A stretch of 64,000 nt of DNA from Streptomyces noursei (GTDB lineage Bacteria > Actinomycetota > Actinomycetes > Streptomycetales > Streptomycetaceae), in the NCBI RefSeq assembly GCF_016917755.1, contig NZ_CP070326.1:7874001-7938000 (forward strand), in the 5' to 3' direction. Positions 34,996 to 44,551 of this stretch are shown one piece after another. Position 1 is the stretch's first letter; every line of letters starts with the position of its first letter. The notes under the pieces are model-generated. The model searched no databases. It was not told the DNA's origin and worked only from the letters and a program-made list of their open reading frames with translations. The translations under genes and the position numbers were made by a program.

Positions 34996-37900
34996 GTGGC
35001 ATCTGGCTCGAAGGACGGCAGTGTCCGCACGGTCTGCTCGTACTGCGGGGTCGGCTGCGGGATCGTCCTGGACGTGGTGCGGGACCCCGCCGACGGCCGG
35101 CGCCGGGTGGCCAAGGCGTCCGGGGACAGGGCACATCCCACCAACTCCGGCCGCCTGTGCACGAAGGGGGCGACCAGCGCGGACATGATGGCCGCGCCGG
35201 GGCGCATGACGAAGGCGCTGGTGCGTGCCGAGCGCGGCGCCCAGCCCGTCGAGACGGAAGTGGACGACGCCATCGCGTCGGTGGCCGGGCGGCTGCGGGC
35301 GATCCTGGACGAGCACGGGCCGGACGCGTTGTCCTTCTATGTGTCCGGGCAGATGTCCCTGGAGGCGCAGTATCTGGCGAACAAGCTGGCCAAGGGCTTC
35401 GTGCGCACCAACCAGATCGAGTCGAACTCGCGGCTGTGCATGGCCTCGGCAGGGTCCGGATACAAGCTGTCGCTGGGCGCGGACGGCCCGCCCGGCTCCT
35501 ATCAGGACTTCGATCGCGCGGACGTGTTCTTCGTCATCGGCGCGAACATGGCCGACTGCCACCCGATCCTCTTCCTGCGCATGATGGACCGGGTCAAGGC
35601 AGGCGCCAGATTGATCGTCGTCGACCCGCGCCGCAACGCCACCGCCGAGAAGGCCGACCTCTTCCTGCAGATCAGGCCGGGCACCGACCTCGCCCTGCTG
35701 AACGGCCTGTTGCACCTGTTGGTGGCGAACGGCCACACCGACGAGCAGTTCATCGCCGAGTTCACCGAGGGCTGGGAGGAGATACCCGCCTTCCTCGCGG
35801 ACTACCCGCCCGAGCGGGTCGCGGAGCTCACCGGCCTCGCCGAGAACGACATCCGCCGGGCCGCGCAGTGGATCGGCGAGGCAGGTGACTGGATGAGCTG
35901 CTGGACCATGGGCCTGAACCAGTCCATCCACGGCACCTGGAACACCAACGCCCTGGTCAACCTGCACCTGGCGACCGGCGCCATCTGCCGTCCGGGATCG
36001 GGACCGTTCTCGCTGACCGGCCAACCCAACGCGATGGGCGGCCGGGAGATGGGGTACATGGGGCCCGGGCTGCCTGGTCAGCGGTCCGTGCTGGTCGACT
36101 CCGAGCGGGCCTTCGTCGAGCGCCTGTGGCAGATACCCGAGGGCTCACTGCGTACCGACGTCGGGCGCGGCACCGTCGAGATGTTCCAGGAACTGGCCGC
36201 CGGCGCCATCAAGGCATGTTGGATCATCTGCACCAATCCGGTCGCCTCGGTCGCCAACCGCAAGACCGTCATCGCCGGTCTGGAGGCCGCCGAACTCGTC
36301 ATCACGCAGGACGTCTTCGCCGAGACCGAGACCAACGCGTACGCCGACGTCGTCCTGCCCGCGACGCTGTGGGCGGAGTCCGACGGCGTCATGGTCAACT
36401 CCGAGCGGAACCTCACCCTGGTGCCAGGCGTCGTCGACCCGCCCGGACAGGCACTGCCCGACTGGCAGCTGATCGCCAGGGTGGCCCGCGAGATGGGCTT
36501 CGGCGAGGGCTTCGGCCACGCCTCCGCCGAGGAGGTGTTCGAGGAACTCAAGCAGGCGTGGAATCCCACGACCGGCTGGGACCTGCGCGGGGTGACCTAC
36601 GAGCGGCTGCGCACCACACCGGTCCAGTGGCCGGCGCCGACCACGGACGGCCCGGACCGCAACCCGATCCGCTACCTCAACGACGGCGTCAGCCAGACAC
36701 TGGTGGAACGCGAGGACGGCACGCTCCCCCGGCTGGCCTTCCCCACCGCGAGCGGACGCGCCCGGTTCTACGCCCGGCCGCATCTGCCTGCGGCCGAACT
36801 CCCCGATGACGACTACCCGTTCATGCTCACCACGGGCCGCCTGCAGCACCAGTGGCACACCATGACGAAGACCGGCAAGGTCGCCAAGCTCACCAAGCTC
36901 GACTCCGGCCCGTTCGTGGAGGTCCACCCCGAGGACGCCGGGGCGCTCGGGATCGCGGCGGGCGACCGTGTGGAGATCGCCTCCCGCCGTGGGCGTGCCG
37001 TGCTTCCCGCCGTGGTCACCGACCGGGTGCGACCCGGTACGTGCTTCGCCCCCTTCCACTGGAACGACCTGTTCGGCGAGTACCTCAGCATCAACGCCGT
37101 CACCAACGACGCCATCGACCCGATCTCCTTCCAACCCGAGTTCAAAGTCTGCGCCGTCACTCTCACCAAGACGGCAGCGCCCGTCCCGCGGGCCCGCCCG
37201 GGCACCCGCCCCGAGGCCACGCCGGCCGCCGCCGCGCACGAAGACGAGCCCGTGCACCCCGTCCCCGACCAGGGTGGCGCGACAGCCCGGTCGAACGCCG
37301 CCGTCCACGCGCTCGCCGGGATGTTCGGCATCACCGACCTGACCCCCGCACCACTGGTCGAGCCGGAGCGCCGCTACCTCTCCGGCTATCTCGCCGGCCT
37401 CGCCCTGAACCCGCCCGACGGGGACGTCCCCGTGCTGCCGTCCGACGCGCCCCTCTCCCCCGGTTCCGCGCTCTGGGTCGGCGGCGCCCTCGCCGGCATG
37501 TTCTCCCGCTCCGCGGTGCCCGTAGCCCAGGCACCCGCCACCCGCGAGTCCGAACTCGGGCCCGCGCGGACCACGTCATCGGCAGCCGACGCCGCCGTAC
37601 CGACCCGGCGCCTGGTCATCCTGTGGGCTTCGCAGACCGGCAACGCCGAGGAGTTCGCCACCACCGCCGCGGCCCACCTCACGGCGGCGGGCCGCACCCC
37701 AGAGCTGCTGCCCATGACGGACATGGCGCCCGCTCAACTCGTCCCCGACACCGACCTGTTGCTCATCACCAGCACCTTCGGCGACGGCGACGCCCCCGAC
37801 AACGGTGCCGACTTCTGGCAGGCGCTCTCCGCCCCCACCATCGGCCCGCTGGAGGGCATCCGGTACGCGGTGCTCGCCCTGGGCGACTCCACCTACGACG

Positions 37901-39288
37901 ACTTCTGCGGCCACGGCCGCCGGCTCGACGAACGGCTCGACGCGCTCGGGGCCACCCGCCTCGTCGGCCGTACCGACTGCGAGCCCGACTTCGAGGAGAC
38001 CGCCGAGCAGTGGCTCGGACAGGTGGTCACCGCCCTGGCCACCCCCGACGACAGTCACTCCACGGCCGCGGGCGGGCTCGCGGCGCCCGCTCCCGGCCCT
38101 GCCGTCACCGCGGCGCCCACGACCACACCCACCGCCGCCACCGCACCGCCCGCTCCGGAACCCGTCGGCTACACCAAGGCATCACCGTTCAGCACCCTCC
38201 TCATCGGCAACCGGCTGTTGAGCCTGCCCGGCTCCCAGAAGGAGGTACGGCGGTTCGCCTTCGACACCCGTGACCACGAACTCGCCTACGCCGCCGGTGA
38301 CGCCCTCGGCGTGTGGCCGGTCAACGGTGCCGGCCTCGTCGCCGAATGGCTCGCCCTGACCGGAGCGGACCCCGACGAGCCCGTCGAGCTCGGCGACGGT
38401 GCGCGCCTCCCCTTCGAGGAGGCCCTGCGCACCCGACTGGACATCACCCGCATCACCACCGACCTGCTCAAGTTCGTGGTGGAGCGCACCGGCAGCCAGG
38501 ACCTGAAGCGGCTGCTGCGGCCCGACAACAAGGACGCCCTGGCAAGGTGGAGTTGGGGTCGTCAGGCAGCCGATGTCATCGGCGCGTTCCCCGTCCGCGC
38601 GTCCGCCCCGGAATGGTCCGCCGTACTCAAGCGTCTGCAACCCCGCCTGTACTCCGTCTCCTCCAGTCCCCTGGCCCACCCCAGCGAGGTGCGGCTCACC
38701 GTCTCCGTCGTCCGCTACACCAACGACCTCGGCCGGGACCGCAAGGGCACCTGCTCGACCTATCTGGCGGACTGTGCGGACGACGGCCCGGTGCGGGTCT
38801 TCGTGCAGCGCTCACCGCATTTCCGTCCGCCCGCCGACCCCGCCGCCCCCATGGTCATGGTCGGCCCGGGAACCGGCGTGGCCCCCTTCGTCGGCTTCCT
38901 CGAAGACCGCCGGGCCCGCGGTCACACCGGCCCCAACTGGCTCTTCTTCGGCGAACAGCGCCAGGCCACCGACTTCTACTACCGCGAGGAGCTGGCGGGG
39001 TTCCAGGCATCCGGCCACCTCGACCGCCTCGACCTCGCCTTCTCCCGCGACCAGCGCAACAAGATCTACGTCCAGGACCGGATGCGCGAGAACGGTGCCC
39101 GCCTGTGGCAGTGGCTCCAGGACGGCGCCCACTTCGCTGTCTGTGGCGACGCCGGCCGCATGGCCAAGGACGTGCACCAGGCACTCAAGGAGATCGCCAC
39201 CACGCACGGCGGCATGGACGCCGACGAGGCCACCGCCTACGTCAGGCGCCTCGCCGCCGACAAACGCTACGTCCGCGACGTCTACTGA
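34996..39288 (+). CDS. Assimilatory nitrate reductase fused to CysJ-type flavoprotein
   Basis: This is a single chain of about 1430 residues. The N-terminal [4Fe-4S] site is CSYCGVGC plus a later Cys in GRLCTKG. It is followed by the molybdopterin domain (QIESNSRLCMASAGSGYKLS, then MADCHPILF and MGLNQSIHGTWNTNALVNLH) and the C-terminal Mo-cofactor domain (LTTGRLQHQWHTMTKTGK). After a Pro/Ala linker come a flavodoxin domain (LWASQTGNAEEF), an FAD domain (RLYSVSSSPLAH) and an NADPH domain (MVGPGTGVAPFVGF, then FAVCGDAGRMAKDVH). Nitrate is reduced to nitrite with electrons taken directly from NADPH via flavins. The GTG at 34996 is my preferred start; 34945 is possible. No nitrite reductase gene is nearby. 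Confidence 0.93.
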   Translation: MASGSKDGSVRTVCSYCGVGCGIVLDVVRDPADGRRRVAKASGDRAHPTNSGRLCTKGATSADMMAAPGRMTKALVRAERGAQPVETEVDDAIASVAGRLRAILDEHGPDALSFYVSGQMSLEAQYLANKLAKGFVRTNQIESNSRLCMASAGSGYKLSLGADGPPGSYQDFDRADVFFVIGANMADCHPILFLRMMDRVKAGARLIVVDPRRNATAEKADLFLQIRPGTDLALLNGLLHLLVANGHTDEQFIAEFTEGWEEIPAFLADYPPERVAELTGLAENDIRRAAQWIGEAGDWMSCWTMGLNQSIHGTWNTNALVNLHLATGAICRPGSGPFSLTGQPNAMGGREMGYMGPGLPGQRSVLVDSERAFVERLWQIPEGSLRTDVGRGTVEMFQELAAGAIKACWIICTNPVASVANRKTVIAGLEAAELVITQDVFAETETNAYADVVLPATLWAESDGVMVNSERNLTLVPGVVDPPGQALPDWQLIARVAREMGFGEGFGHASAEEVFEELKQAWNPTTGWDLRGVTYERLRTTPVQWPAPTTDGPDRNPIRYLNDGVSQTLVEREDGTLPRLAFPTASGRARFYARPHLPAAELPDDDYPFMLTTGRLQHQWHTMTKTGKVAKLTKLDSGPFVEVHPEDAGALGIAAGDRVEIASRRGRAVLPAVVTDRVRPGTCFAPFHWNDLFGEYLSINAVTNDAIDPISFQPEFKVCAVTLTKTAAPVPRARPGTRPEATPAAAAHEDEPVHPVPDQGGATARSNAAVHALAGMFGITDLTPAPLVEPERRYLSGYLAGLALNPPDGDVPVLPSDAPLSPGSALWVGGALAGMFSRSAVPVAQAPATRESELGPARTTSSAADAAVPTRRLVILWASQTGNAEEFATTAAAHLTAAGRTPELLPMTDMAPAQLVPDTDLLLITSTFGDGDAPDNGADFWQALSAPTIGPLEGIRYAVLALGDSTYDDFCGHGRRLDERLDALGATRLVGRTDCEPDFEETAEQWLGQVVTALATPDDSHSTAAGGLAAPAPGPAVTAAPTTTPTAATAPPAPEPVGYTKASPFSTLLIGNRLLSLPGSQKEVRRFAFDTRDHELAYAAGDALGVWPVNGAGLVAEWLALTGADPDEPVELGDGARLPFEEALRTRLDITRITTDLLKFVVERTGSQDLKRLLRPDNKDALARWSWGRQAADVIGAFPVRASAPEWSAVLKRLQPRLYSVSSSPLAHPSEVRLTVSVVRYTNDLGRDRKGTCSTYLADCADDGPVRVFVQRSPHFRPPADPAAPMVMVGPGTGVAPFVGFLEDRRARGHTGPNWLFFGEQRQATDFYYREELAGFQASGHLDRLDLAFSRDQRNKIYVQDRMRENGARLWQWLQDGAHFAVCGDAGRMAKDVHQALKEIATTHGGMDADEATAYVRRLAADKRYVRDVY

Positions 39289-39317
39289 TCGACCGCGCGT
39301 CCACCCACGACGCACAC

Positions 39318-39415
39318 CAGCCAAGAGAGGACAGCCAAGAGACACCAGCCAAGGGACGCCAGTCGGCGGACAACAGCCAGGGGACGGCAGCCAAAGGACG
39401 TCAGCCAATGGGCGA
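39318..39415 (+). repeat. 14-bp tandem repeat, seven units
   Basis: Seven units begin exactly every 14 bp at 39318, 39332, 39346, 39360, 39374, 39388 and 39402. All start with CAG and most with CAGCCAA; the consensus is about CAGCCAAGGGACGN. Unit 4 (CAGTCGGCGGACAA) is the most diverged, and a weak eighth copy follows at 39416. A 14-bp period is not a codon multiple, so the array is non-coding. It lies in the gap between the nitrate reductase stop and the hydrolase start at 39472. Confidence 0.85.
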
Positions 39416-39471
39416 CAACCGCAGCAGAAGGAGTTGACCTTGACCGTGCGTCAGGGTTGGAACCTGGTCGC

Positions 39472-40383
39472 ATGACGAACAACAGCACTTCCTCGGTTCG
39501 GCCCGCCCCGCCGATCGGAGGGTTCCAGGAGATCGACGGCCGCCGCGTCTTCGTGCAGCGGTCGGGCAGCGGCGGACCGGCCGTGGTGTTCCTGCCCGGC
39601 GCCAGCGCGGTCGGCCTGGACTATTTCGGTGTCCAGCAGCAGGTTTCGCAGTTCACCACCGCCGTAGTGTACGACCGCGGCGGCACGGGCTACAGCGATC
39701 CCCTCCCGCTGCCGCGCACCGCCGCCGCGGTCGCCGCGGAACTGCACGACCTGCTGCACGCCGAGCACATCGCCGGCCCTTACGTGCTGGTGCCGCACTC
39801 CCTCGGCGGTTTCTACGCGCACCGGTTCGCGCAGCTGTACCCGCAGGACGTGGCCGGGCTGGTCTGGTTGGACGCCTTCCACCGCGACTGGGACGACTTC
39901 ATGCCGCCCGCGGCGCGGCTGGCCGCGGTCGAGCAGATGGCGCCTGGTCGGGAGCAGTTGGAACAGCTGCGTCCGGCCCTGCGCGAGATGTTCGCGGAGT
40001 TGCTCGCGGACTACCCGGAGCACCTGCGGCAAGCGCTGGTCGACGCCAAGGTGAGTGACGCCTGGACCCACATCGGCATCGCCGAGCGCACCAAGCTGGC
40101 CGAACTCGCCACCGAACTGCGGGCCGGGCCGAACATGCCCGACGTCCCGGTGATTGCGCTCACCGTGGTCGGCACCGACCCCGCGCAGCAGGTGCTGACG
40201 TCGGAGCGGACGCTGCAGGAGATGCACGAGGGTCACACGAGAATGGACGCGGCCCTGGTGAGCGCGGTCTCGCACGGGGAACAACGCATCGTCTCCGACA
40301 CCAGCCACCACCGGCTCTGCTTCGACCGCCCCGATGCCGTGGTCCAGGCGATCCGCGACGTCGTCGCCCGGGCCCGCCCCTGA
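39472..40383 (+). CDS. Alpha/beta hydrolase
   Basis: This alpha/beta-fold hydrolase has 303 residues. The oxyanion region is VVFLPGASAVGLDYFG and the nucleophile elbow VLVPHSLGGFYAHRF (Ser in H-S-L-G-G). The acid is probably the Asp in WLDAFHRDWDD or one near TVVGTDPAQQ, and the His lies late in DTSHHRLCFDRP. The lid region (about residues 145-205) is helical and charged. The substrate cannot be told. The ATG at 39472 comes after the repeat array, and the MerR gene follows 44 bp later in the same direction. Confidence 0.85.
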   Translation: MTNNSTSSVRPAPPIGGFQEIDGRRVFVQRSGSGGPAVVFLPGASAVGLDYFGVQQQVSQFTTAVVYDRGGTGYSDPLPLPRTAAAVAAELHDLLHAEHIAGPYVLVPHSLGGFYAHRFAQLYPQDVAGLVWLDAFHRDWDDFMPPAARLAAVEQMAPGREQLEQLRPALREMFAELLADYPEHLRQALVDAKVSDAWTHIGIAERTKLAELATELRAGPNMPDVPVIALTVVGTDPAQQVLTSERTLQEMHEGHTRMDAALVSAVSHGEQRIVSDTSHHRLCFDRPDAVVQAIRDVVARARP

Positions 40384-40427
40384 TTAGACTCGGCCGGACC
40401 ACGTTCCACGAGGACCCGAGGAGGACG

Positions 40428-41165
40428 GTGCTCACGATCGGCCAGCTCGCGGCAACCGCCGGCGTGACCGTGCGCACCGTTCGCCACTACCACCACGTCG
40501 GCCTGTTGCCCGAGCCCGAGCGCGATGCCTCCGGCTACCGCCGCTACAGCGCGCAGGCGGCGGTCGATCTCATCCGGATCAGGACCCTCGCCGATGCGGG
40601 GGTGCCGCTGGCCCGTATCGACGCGCTGCTGCATGCCCAGCCGGCCGAATTCGACGCGGCCGTCACCGACATCGACGCCGCATTGCAGCGCAAGATCGAC
40701 CAGCTCACCGAGTACCGCCGCAGGATCGCCGAACTGGCCGCCGGCGAAAGGCTTTTCCTGCCCTCCGAGGTGGTCGCCATCCTGGACCGGATGCGCGGTT
40801 ACGGGGTCAGCGAACTGAGGGTACGGCTTGAGCGCGACTCGTGGATCCTGATGCAGGCACTGGACCCGCACACCATGCCGCGGCGGATACGGGAGAAGAA
40901 CGCCGCCTTCGACGACCCCGAGACGACGCGCCTGTACCTCGCCTGTGATGAGGCAGTCGACTGGGATCCGCACGATCCACGCCTGGAGCGGCTCATCGAC
41001 GACCTGGACGCCTGGCAGATCACACACGAACGAGACAGCCACCGGGCAGGGTCCCGGGAGCTGGTCTCTTCCCGGATCTCCGAGGCATCACCGGCCTGGC
41101 AACGCATCCTCGATGCGCTCGCCCACCGCGCCGAGCGGCGCCGAACCGCCGGACACGACAGCTGA
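40428..41165 (+). CDS. MerR-family transcriptional regulator
   Basis: This 245-residue regulator has an N-terminal MerR winged helix (TIGQLAATAGVTVRTVRHYH, then GLLPEPERDASGYRRYSAQA) and the dimerisation coiled coil ALQRKIDQLTEYRRRIAELA. The C-terminal 130 residues lack Cys clusters, so it is not a metal sensor of the classic type and probably binds an organic ligand (TipAS/BmrR-like style). The start is a GTG. It may control the adjacent hydrolase gene. Confidence 0.88.
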   Translation: MLTIGQLAATAGVTVRTVRHYHHVGLLPEPERDASGYRRYSAQAAVDLIRIRTLADAGVPLARIDALLHAQPAEFDAAVTDIDAALQRKIDQLTEYRRRIAELAAGERLFLPSEVVAILDRMRGYGVSELRVRLERDSWILMQALDPHTMPRRIREKNAAFDDPETTRLYLACDEAVDWDPHDPRLERLIDDLDAWQITHERDSHRAGSRELVSSRISEASPAWQRILDALAHRAERRRTAGHDS

Positions 41166-41536
41166 CGCCGGCACCCTGGCCACGTCCCACGGAGCGGGCT
41201 GTCGCGTTTCACGGCACGGTTGCCGGCTACGGCGATCCGGCTGCCGCTCCGCCCGTCAGGCTCAGTGCGGGAGTTGCGTCACGATGCCGGAGCCGGCGGC
41301 GCGACCGTGGTGGCGGAAGGCGAACGCCTGTGGCGGCCGCCTCTCTCGCCCTGTCTCTGCGCACCCTCGCGCACGCGGAACAGCCCCCGCCCTCGCGCCA
41401 GCGGCGGTGCCGGAAGTACCGATCCGGGTGGTGGTCTCCACGGTGCTGGTCGCTGCCGTTGTCGTCGCTTCGGATCCTCACCGCCGACGGCCTGGAAGGT
41501 GCTGTGGGAGTGGCCTAGCGCCACTCGTAGAATGGC
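41166..41536. other. Gap without a recognisable gene
   Basis: These 371 bp lie between convergent genes. I see no gene with typical coding bias. Near the end (41508-41526) is the inverted repeat GAGTGGC-n5-GCCACTC, which probably terminates the CoA-transferase transcript. Confidence 0.4.
41508..41526. terminator. Hairpin after the CoA-transferase gene
   Basis: A perfect 7-bp stem GAGTGGC / GCCACTC with a 5-base loop lies 11 bp beyond the stop of the minus-strand CoA-transferase gene. There is no T-tract. Confidence 0.45.
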
Positions 41537-42982
41537 TCAGCGCCACTGGAGCGCAGCGGACCCGAGCGGGGAACGCCGGCCGGGTTGGGGGACCGTGCGC
41601 CCGCTGTACGTGAACGGTGTCGCCGGTTCGGTGATCGGGCCGAAGTCGGTCGCGGTGGTCGAGAGCGCGGCGAGCGGCGTGCGCCCCGGCCGGGGCAGAT
41701 CGAGTACGTCCTCCCTCGCCAGCAGTCCGAGTTCCTGCACCCAGTGGCACACCCCGGCCAAGGTCACGCGGATCCGCCAGGAGCCGCCCTCCGCCGCACG
41801 TCGGCGCAGGACCGTTGCCACGGCGGCGGCCCCGAGGTAGGCGGCGAGGTAGTCATTGAGCAGGTACGTCGGCGGCAGCGACGGCCGGTCGGTCCACTCC
41901 TCGACGGCGAATCCAGTTGCCGAGCAGGCGAGTTGGTCGAACCCGCCGCGTTCGCCCCAGGGCCCTTCGGCGCCCCAGGCGTGGTATTCGAGGGTGATGA
42001 GTCCGGGGCGGCGCCGGACGAGTTCCTCGGTCGACGCCCCCTGCCGGGCAAGTCCCCGGTAGGCGTGCACGAAGACGTCCGCGTCCTGGAGCGCGTCGTG
42101 GAAGGCCGCACGATCATGGGCGTCGCGCAGGTCGCAGTAGGCGTTGCGCTTGCCGCCACCGGTCATGGCGATCATCGGGATCGGGTCGGGGCGGTCGGGG
42201 CGCGTCAGGTGCAGCACGTCGGCGCCGAACTGGGCGAGGAGCCGCGTCGATACGGGACCCGCGATGACATGGGTGAGATCGAGCACCCGTACGCCCGCGA
42301 GTGCCTCATCGTCCTCACCGATCGGTTCCAGAGGCCGGACCGGTCCGTCACCGACGCGTTCGATCTCGACGACCGGGCGCCGCGCGACATACCGCCCCGC
42401 GGGGTGCGCGAGCCACTCGTCACGGCTGCGCACCGCGCAGGCGACGCCGCCCCGTGCGCCAATGGCCTCCTCCAGTGCGAAGGCGTCCCAGTCGGCCGCG
42501 GCCTGCGCGATCCCGACCTTGTCGGACCCGCACCTCAGCACGGAGTGGACCGCGTCCCGCAGATGCGGATAGGTGGTGATGATGAAGATCCACCGGCCGT
42601 CGCGCGCCCGGTAGAAGTCGTTGTTGCCGAGCAGCGTCGGATCGTCGAGCAGGACACCGATCGGGCGTCCCGACAGCGTGGTGTGATACGTCGCCATGAG
42701 CTGGTCGATCGCGGCTCCGGCCTGTACCTCCACCTTCTGGTGCCGGTGGCCGCGCTGTTCGCCGAGCGCCGCCGTCTGCCGTCCGAAGACACCGATCGCG
42801 GCGGACATGGCATCGGCGAGGCGGTGCACCGAGGGCACCAGGGGGTCGGCCCCGACGACGGTGATGTCCTCGGCTCCCCGGGCCGGATCGGGGTCGCCGA
42901 GGGTGTGCAGCAGCCGGGAGACGATCTCGCCGGTGGGCATCAGCGGCGTCGGCTCGGTCGTGGTGAGCGTGTTCGAAGTCAT
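41537..42982 (-). CDS. CaiB/BaiF (family III) CoA-transferase
   Basis: This class III CoA-transferase-like protein has 481 residues. The C-terminal part carries the family core: VRVLDLTHVIAGPVSTRLLA, then FGADVLHLTRPD and DLRDAHDRAAFHDALQDADV, with FVHAYRGLARQGASTEEL and LITLEYHAWGAEGPWGERGG. In usual members the catalytic Asp lies shortly after the first of these, but the N-terminal 200 residues here are more diverged, so the active Asp is unsure. It would move CoA between carboxylic acids. The IclR regulator gene lies just upstream on the same strand. Confidence 0.8.
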   Translation of the reverse strand: MTSNTLTTTEPTPLMPTGEIVSRLLHTLGDPDPARGAEDITVVGADPLVPSVHRLADAMSAAIGVFGRQTAALGEQRGHRHQKVEVQAGAAIDQLMATYHTTLSGRPIGVLLDDPTLLGNNDFYRARDGRWIFIITTYPHLRDAVHSVLRCGSDKVGIAQAAADWDAFALEEAIGARGGVACAVRSRDEWLAHPAGRYVARRPVVEIERVGDGPVRPLEPIGEDDEALAGVRVLDLTHVIAGPVSTRLLAQFGADVLHLTRPDRPDPIPMIAMTGGGKRNAYCDLRDAHDRAAFHDALQDADVFVHAYRGLARQGASTEELVRRRPGLITLEYHAWGAEGPWGERGGFDQLACSATGFAVEEWTDRPSLPPTYLLNDYLAAYLGAAAVATVLRRRAAEGGSWRIRVTLAGVCHWVQELGLLAREDVLDLPRPGRTPLAALSTTATDFGPITEPATPFTYSGRTVPQPGRRSPLGSAALQWR

Positions 42983-43051
42983 GCCGGGATGCTCGTTCCC
43001 AGCACTGCACGAACGCCCGCATCCACGGATATCCGTGAGTTGATGCGAACG

Positions 43052-43789
43052 TCACGTCTGCTTCTCCTGGATGTGCGCGAGCAGCCGGGCCGCCGCACGG
43101 TCCAGCCTCAGCCGCTCCGAGCGGCCGCGGCGCCGGCGCATCAGCGCGAGGGCTCCCGTGACGACGCCGCCGTCAGTGACGGGGATCGCGAGTGCACTGA
43201 CCTCGGGGTCGGCCAGACCCTCGCTGCGACTGATCCGCGACGCGCGGATCGCCGGAAGAGCGCAGCGGAACTCGGCGACCGCCTCGGGGTCGTTGCGGGA
43301 AAGCTCGTCGAGCAGCCCACGACGCTCCGCCTCATCGGTGAAGGCCAGCAGCAGACGGCCCGCGGCGGTACGCAGCAACGGCCGGGCCATGTGCTGGTCA
43401 GCGAGCGGCACGAGGCGGGGAATCTCGTCCTCGCCGCCGCGCGCGAGGTACACGGCGTCGAGCCCGACCCGCACCGTCAGCAGCACCGGAGTACCCGCGA
43501 CACGGCTCAGTTCGTCGAGTTCGGCCTGACTGATCCGCGGGACGACCCGGCCGGCGATGAGGTTGAGGACGTGCGGGGCGGGCCCGAGCCTGAAACGCCG
43601 GTGCTGTTCCAGCAGAAAGCCGGTCGCAACAAGGCCGTTGACCAGATCCTGCACCGAACTCGCCGGCGCCTCGACCGTCCGCGCCAACTCGGCCACGGTC
43701 ACCCCGCCCGGCGCCCGCGCGGCGGCCTCCAGGATCCACACGACCCGGTCCACCGTACGGTGACGCCGCCGCCGGCCCTGCTCGCTCAT
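43052..43789 (-). CDS. IclR-family transcriptional regulator
   Basis: This IclR protein has 245 residues. The N-terminal winged helix is TVDRVVWILEAAARAPGGVT, followed by VAELARTVEAPASSVQDLVN and GFLLEQHRRFRLGP. The C-terminal ligand domain (LLTVRVGLDAVYLARGGEDE, then RLVPLADQHMARPLLRTAAG and ALAIPVTDGGVVTGALALMR) is of the usual size. I start at the ATG at 43789, because upstream in-frame sequence is not IclR-like. It precedes the CoA-transferase gene by 69 bp and probably controls it. Confidence 0.9.
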   Translation of the reverse strand: MSEQGRRRRHRTVDRVVWILEAAARAPGGVTVAELARTVEAPASSVQDLVNGLVATGFLLEQHRRFRLGPAPHVLNLIAGRVVPRISQAELDELSRVAGTPVLLTVRVGLDAVYLARGGEDEIPRLVPLADQHMARPLLRTAAGRLLLAFTDEAERRGLLDELSRNDPEAVAEFRCALPAIRASRISRSEGLADPEVSALAIPVTDGGVVTGALALMRRRRGRSERLRLDRAAARLLAHIQEKQT

Positions 43790-44040
43790 CCCGCCCCACC
43801 TTCTGCTTCTCGTACGTCGACGGCCGCTCGGGCCGACACGGCTCGTCGATCCTTTCCCCCACCACCCCGACGAGCAAGTCGGCTCCGACCCCGGCCTCCG
43901 CAGACGCCACAAGGCAGGCAGCAGAAGGTGGGTCACGCGACGGCGGACAGGTATCTCTCCGAAGCGCCCCGCACGCCATGGAGACATACCTGAACCACGT
44001 CGAGGCACACACCAGCAAAGAGACAAGACCATGAGACACG

Positions 44041-44385
44041 TTGCTGTGGCCCCCGATCGCCTGGCGGCTGGCGCACCTCACCGGCCACGTCCTGGCCAAG
44101 CGCACGGAAATGTATTTCGGCGGGCCGTCGATCGACTACGACGACTACGTCTACGCCGGCACCGCCGCGGCCGCACTGGACCACATCGACCGGGCCTACG
44201 ACAACTCGTCACCCGGCATGCGTGCGGCAACGACGGCCGAGCTCGGCCGCCTGCTCGGACCGAGCGCGAGCCCGTTCACCGACCGACCGCTGACGACGGT
44301 CGTCCTTCATATCCATCGCGAGGTGATGCCCCACGGAACTGAGATCGCGTCGCTGCGCGACCTGTACGCACACGGGTATGAGTAG
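44041..44385 (+). pseudogene. N-terminally truncated DinB-like (DUF664) gene
   Basis: The frame reads WPPIAWRLAHLTGHVLAKRT, then MYFGGPSIDYDDYVYAGTAA and VVLHIHREVMPHGTEIASLR. That is the middle and end of a DinB/DUF664 four-helix protein with its late metal-binding His residues kept. The first helix and about 50-70 residues are missing, and the only start is a TTG without a ribosome site. The upstream bases look intergenic. I take it as a truncated copy. Confidence 0.6.
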
Positions 44386-44551
44386 TTGCGGCCGCTGACG
44401 TGAAGGGGTGCGGCCGCTGAGATTGGTCACGGCTCGACCGGAGTCGAGATCGCCTTGACGCGGAGCGTCTCTCCCGGGCCCACGGCGGGTTCTGCTACGG
44501 CGGCTTCAGCATGACCAGCAGGCAGCCCAGCAACACCATCGGGGCTCCGGG

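Noticed and set aside
39282..39488. A 68-codon minus-strand frame across the 14-bp repeat array
   Set aside because: The array has a period not divisible by three, and the frame exists only because the repeat lacks stops; no conserved peptide is seen.
41220..41840. A 206-codon plus-strand frame
   Set aside because: Runs from a non-coding gap into the complement of the CoA-transferase gene; no motif or ribosome site.
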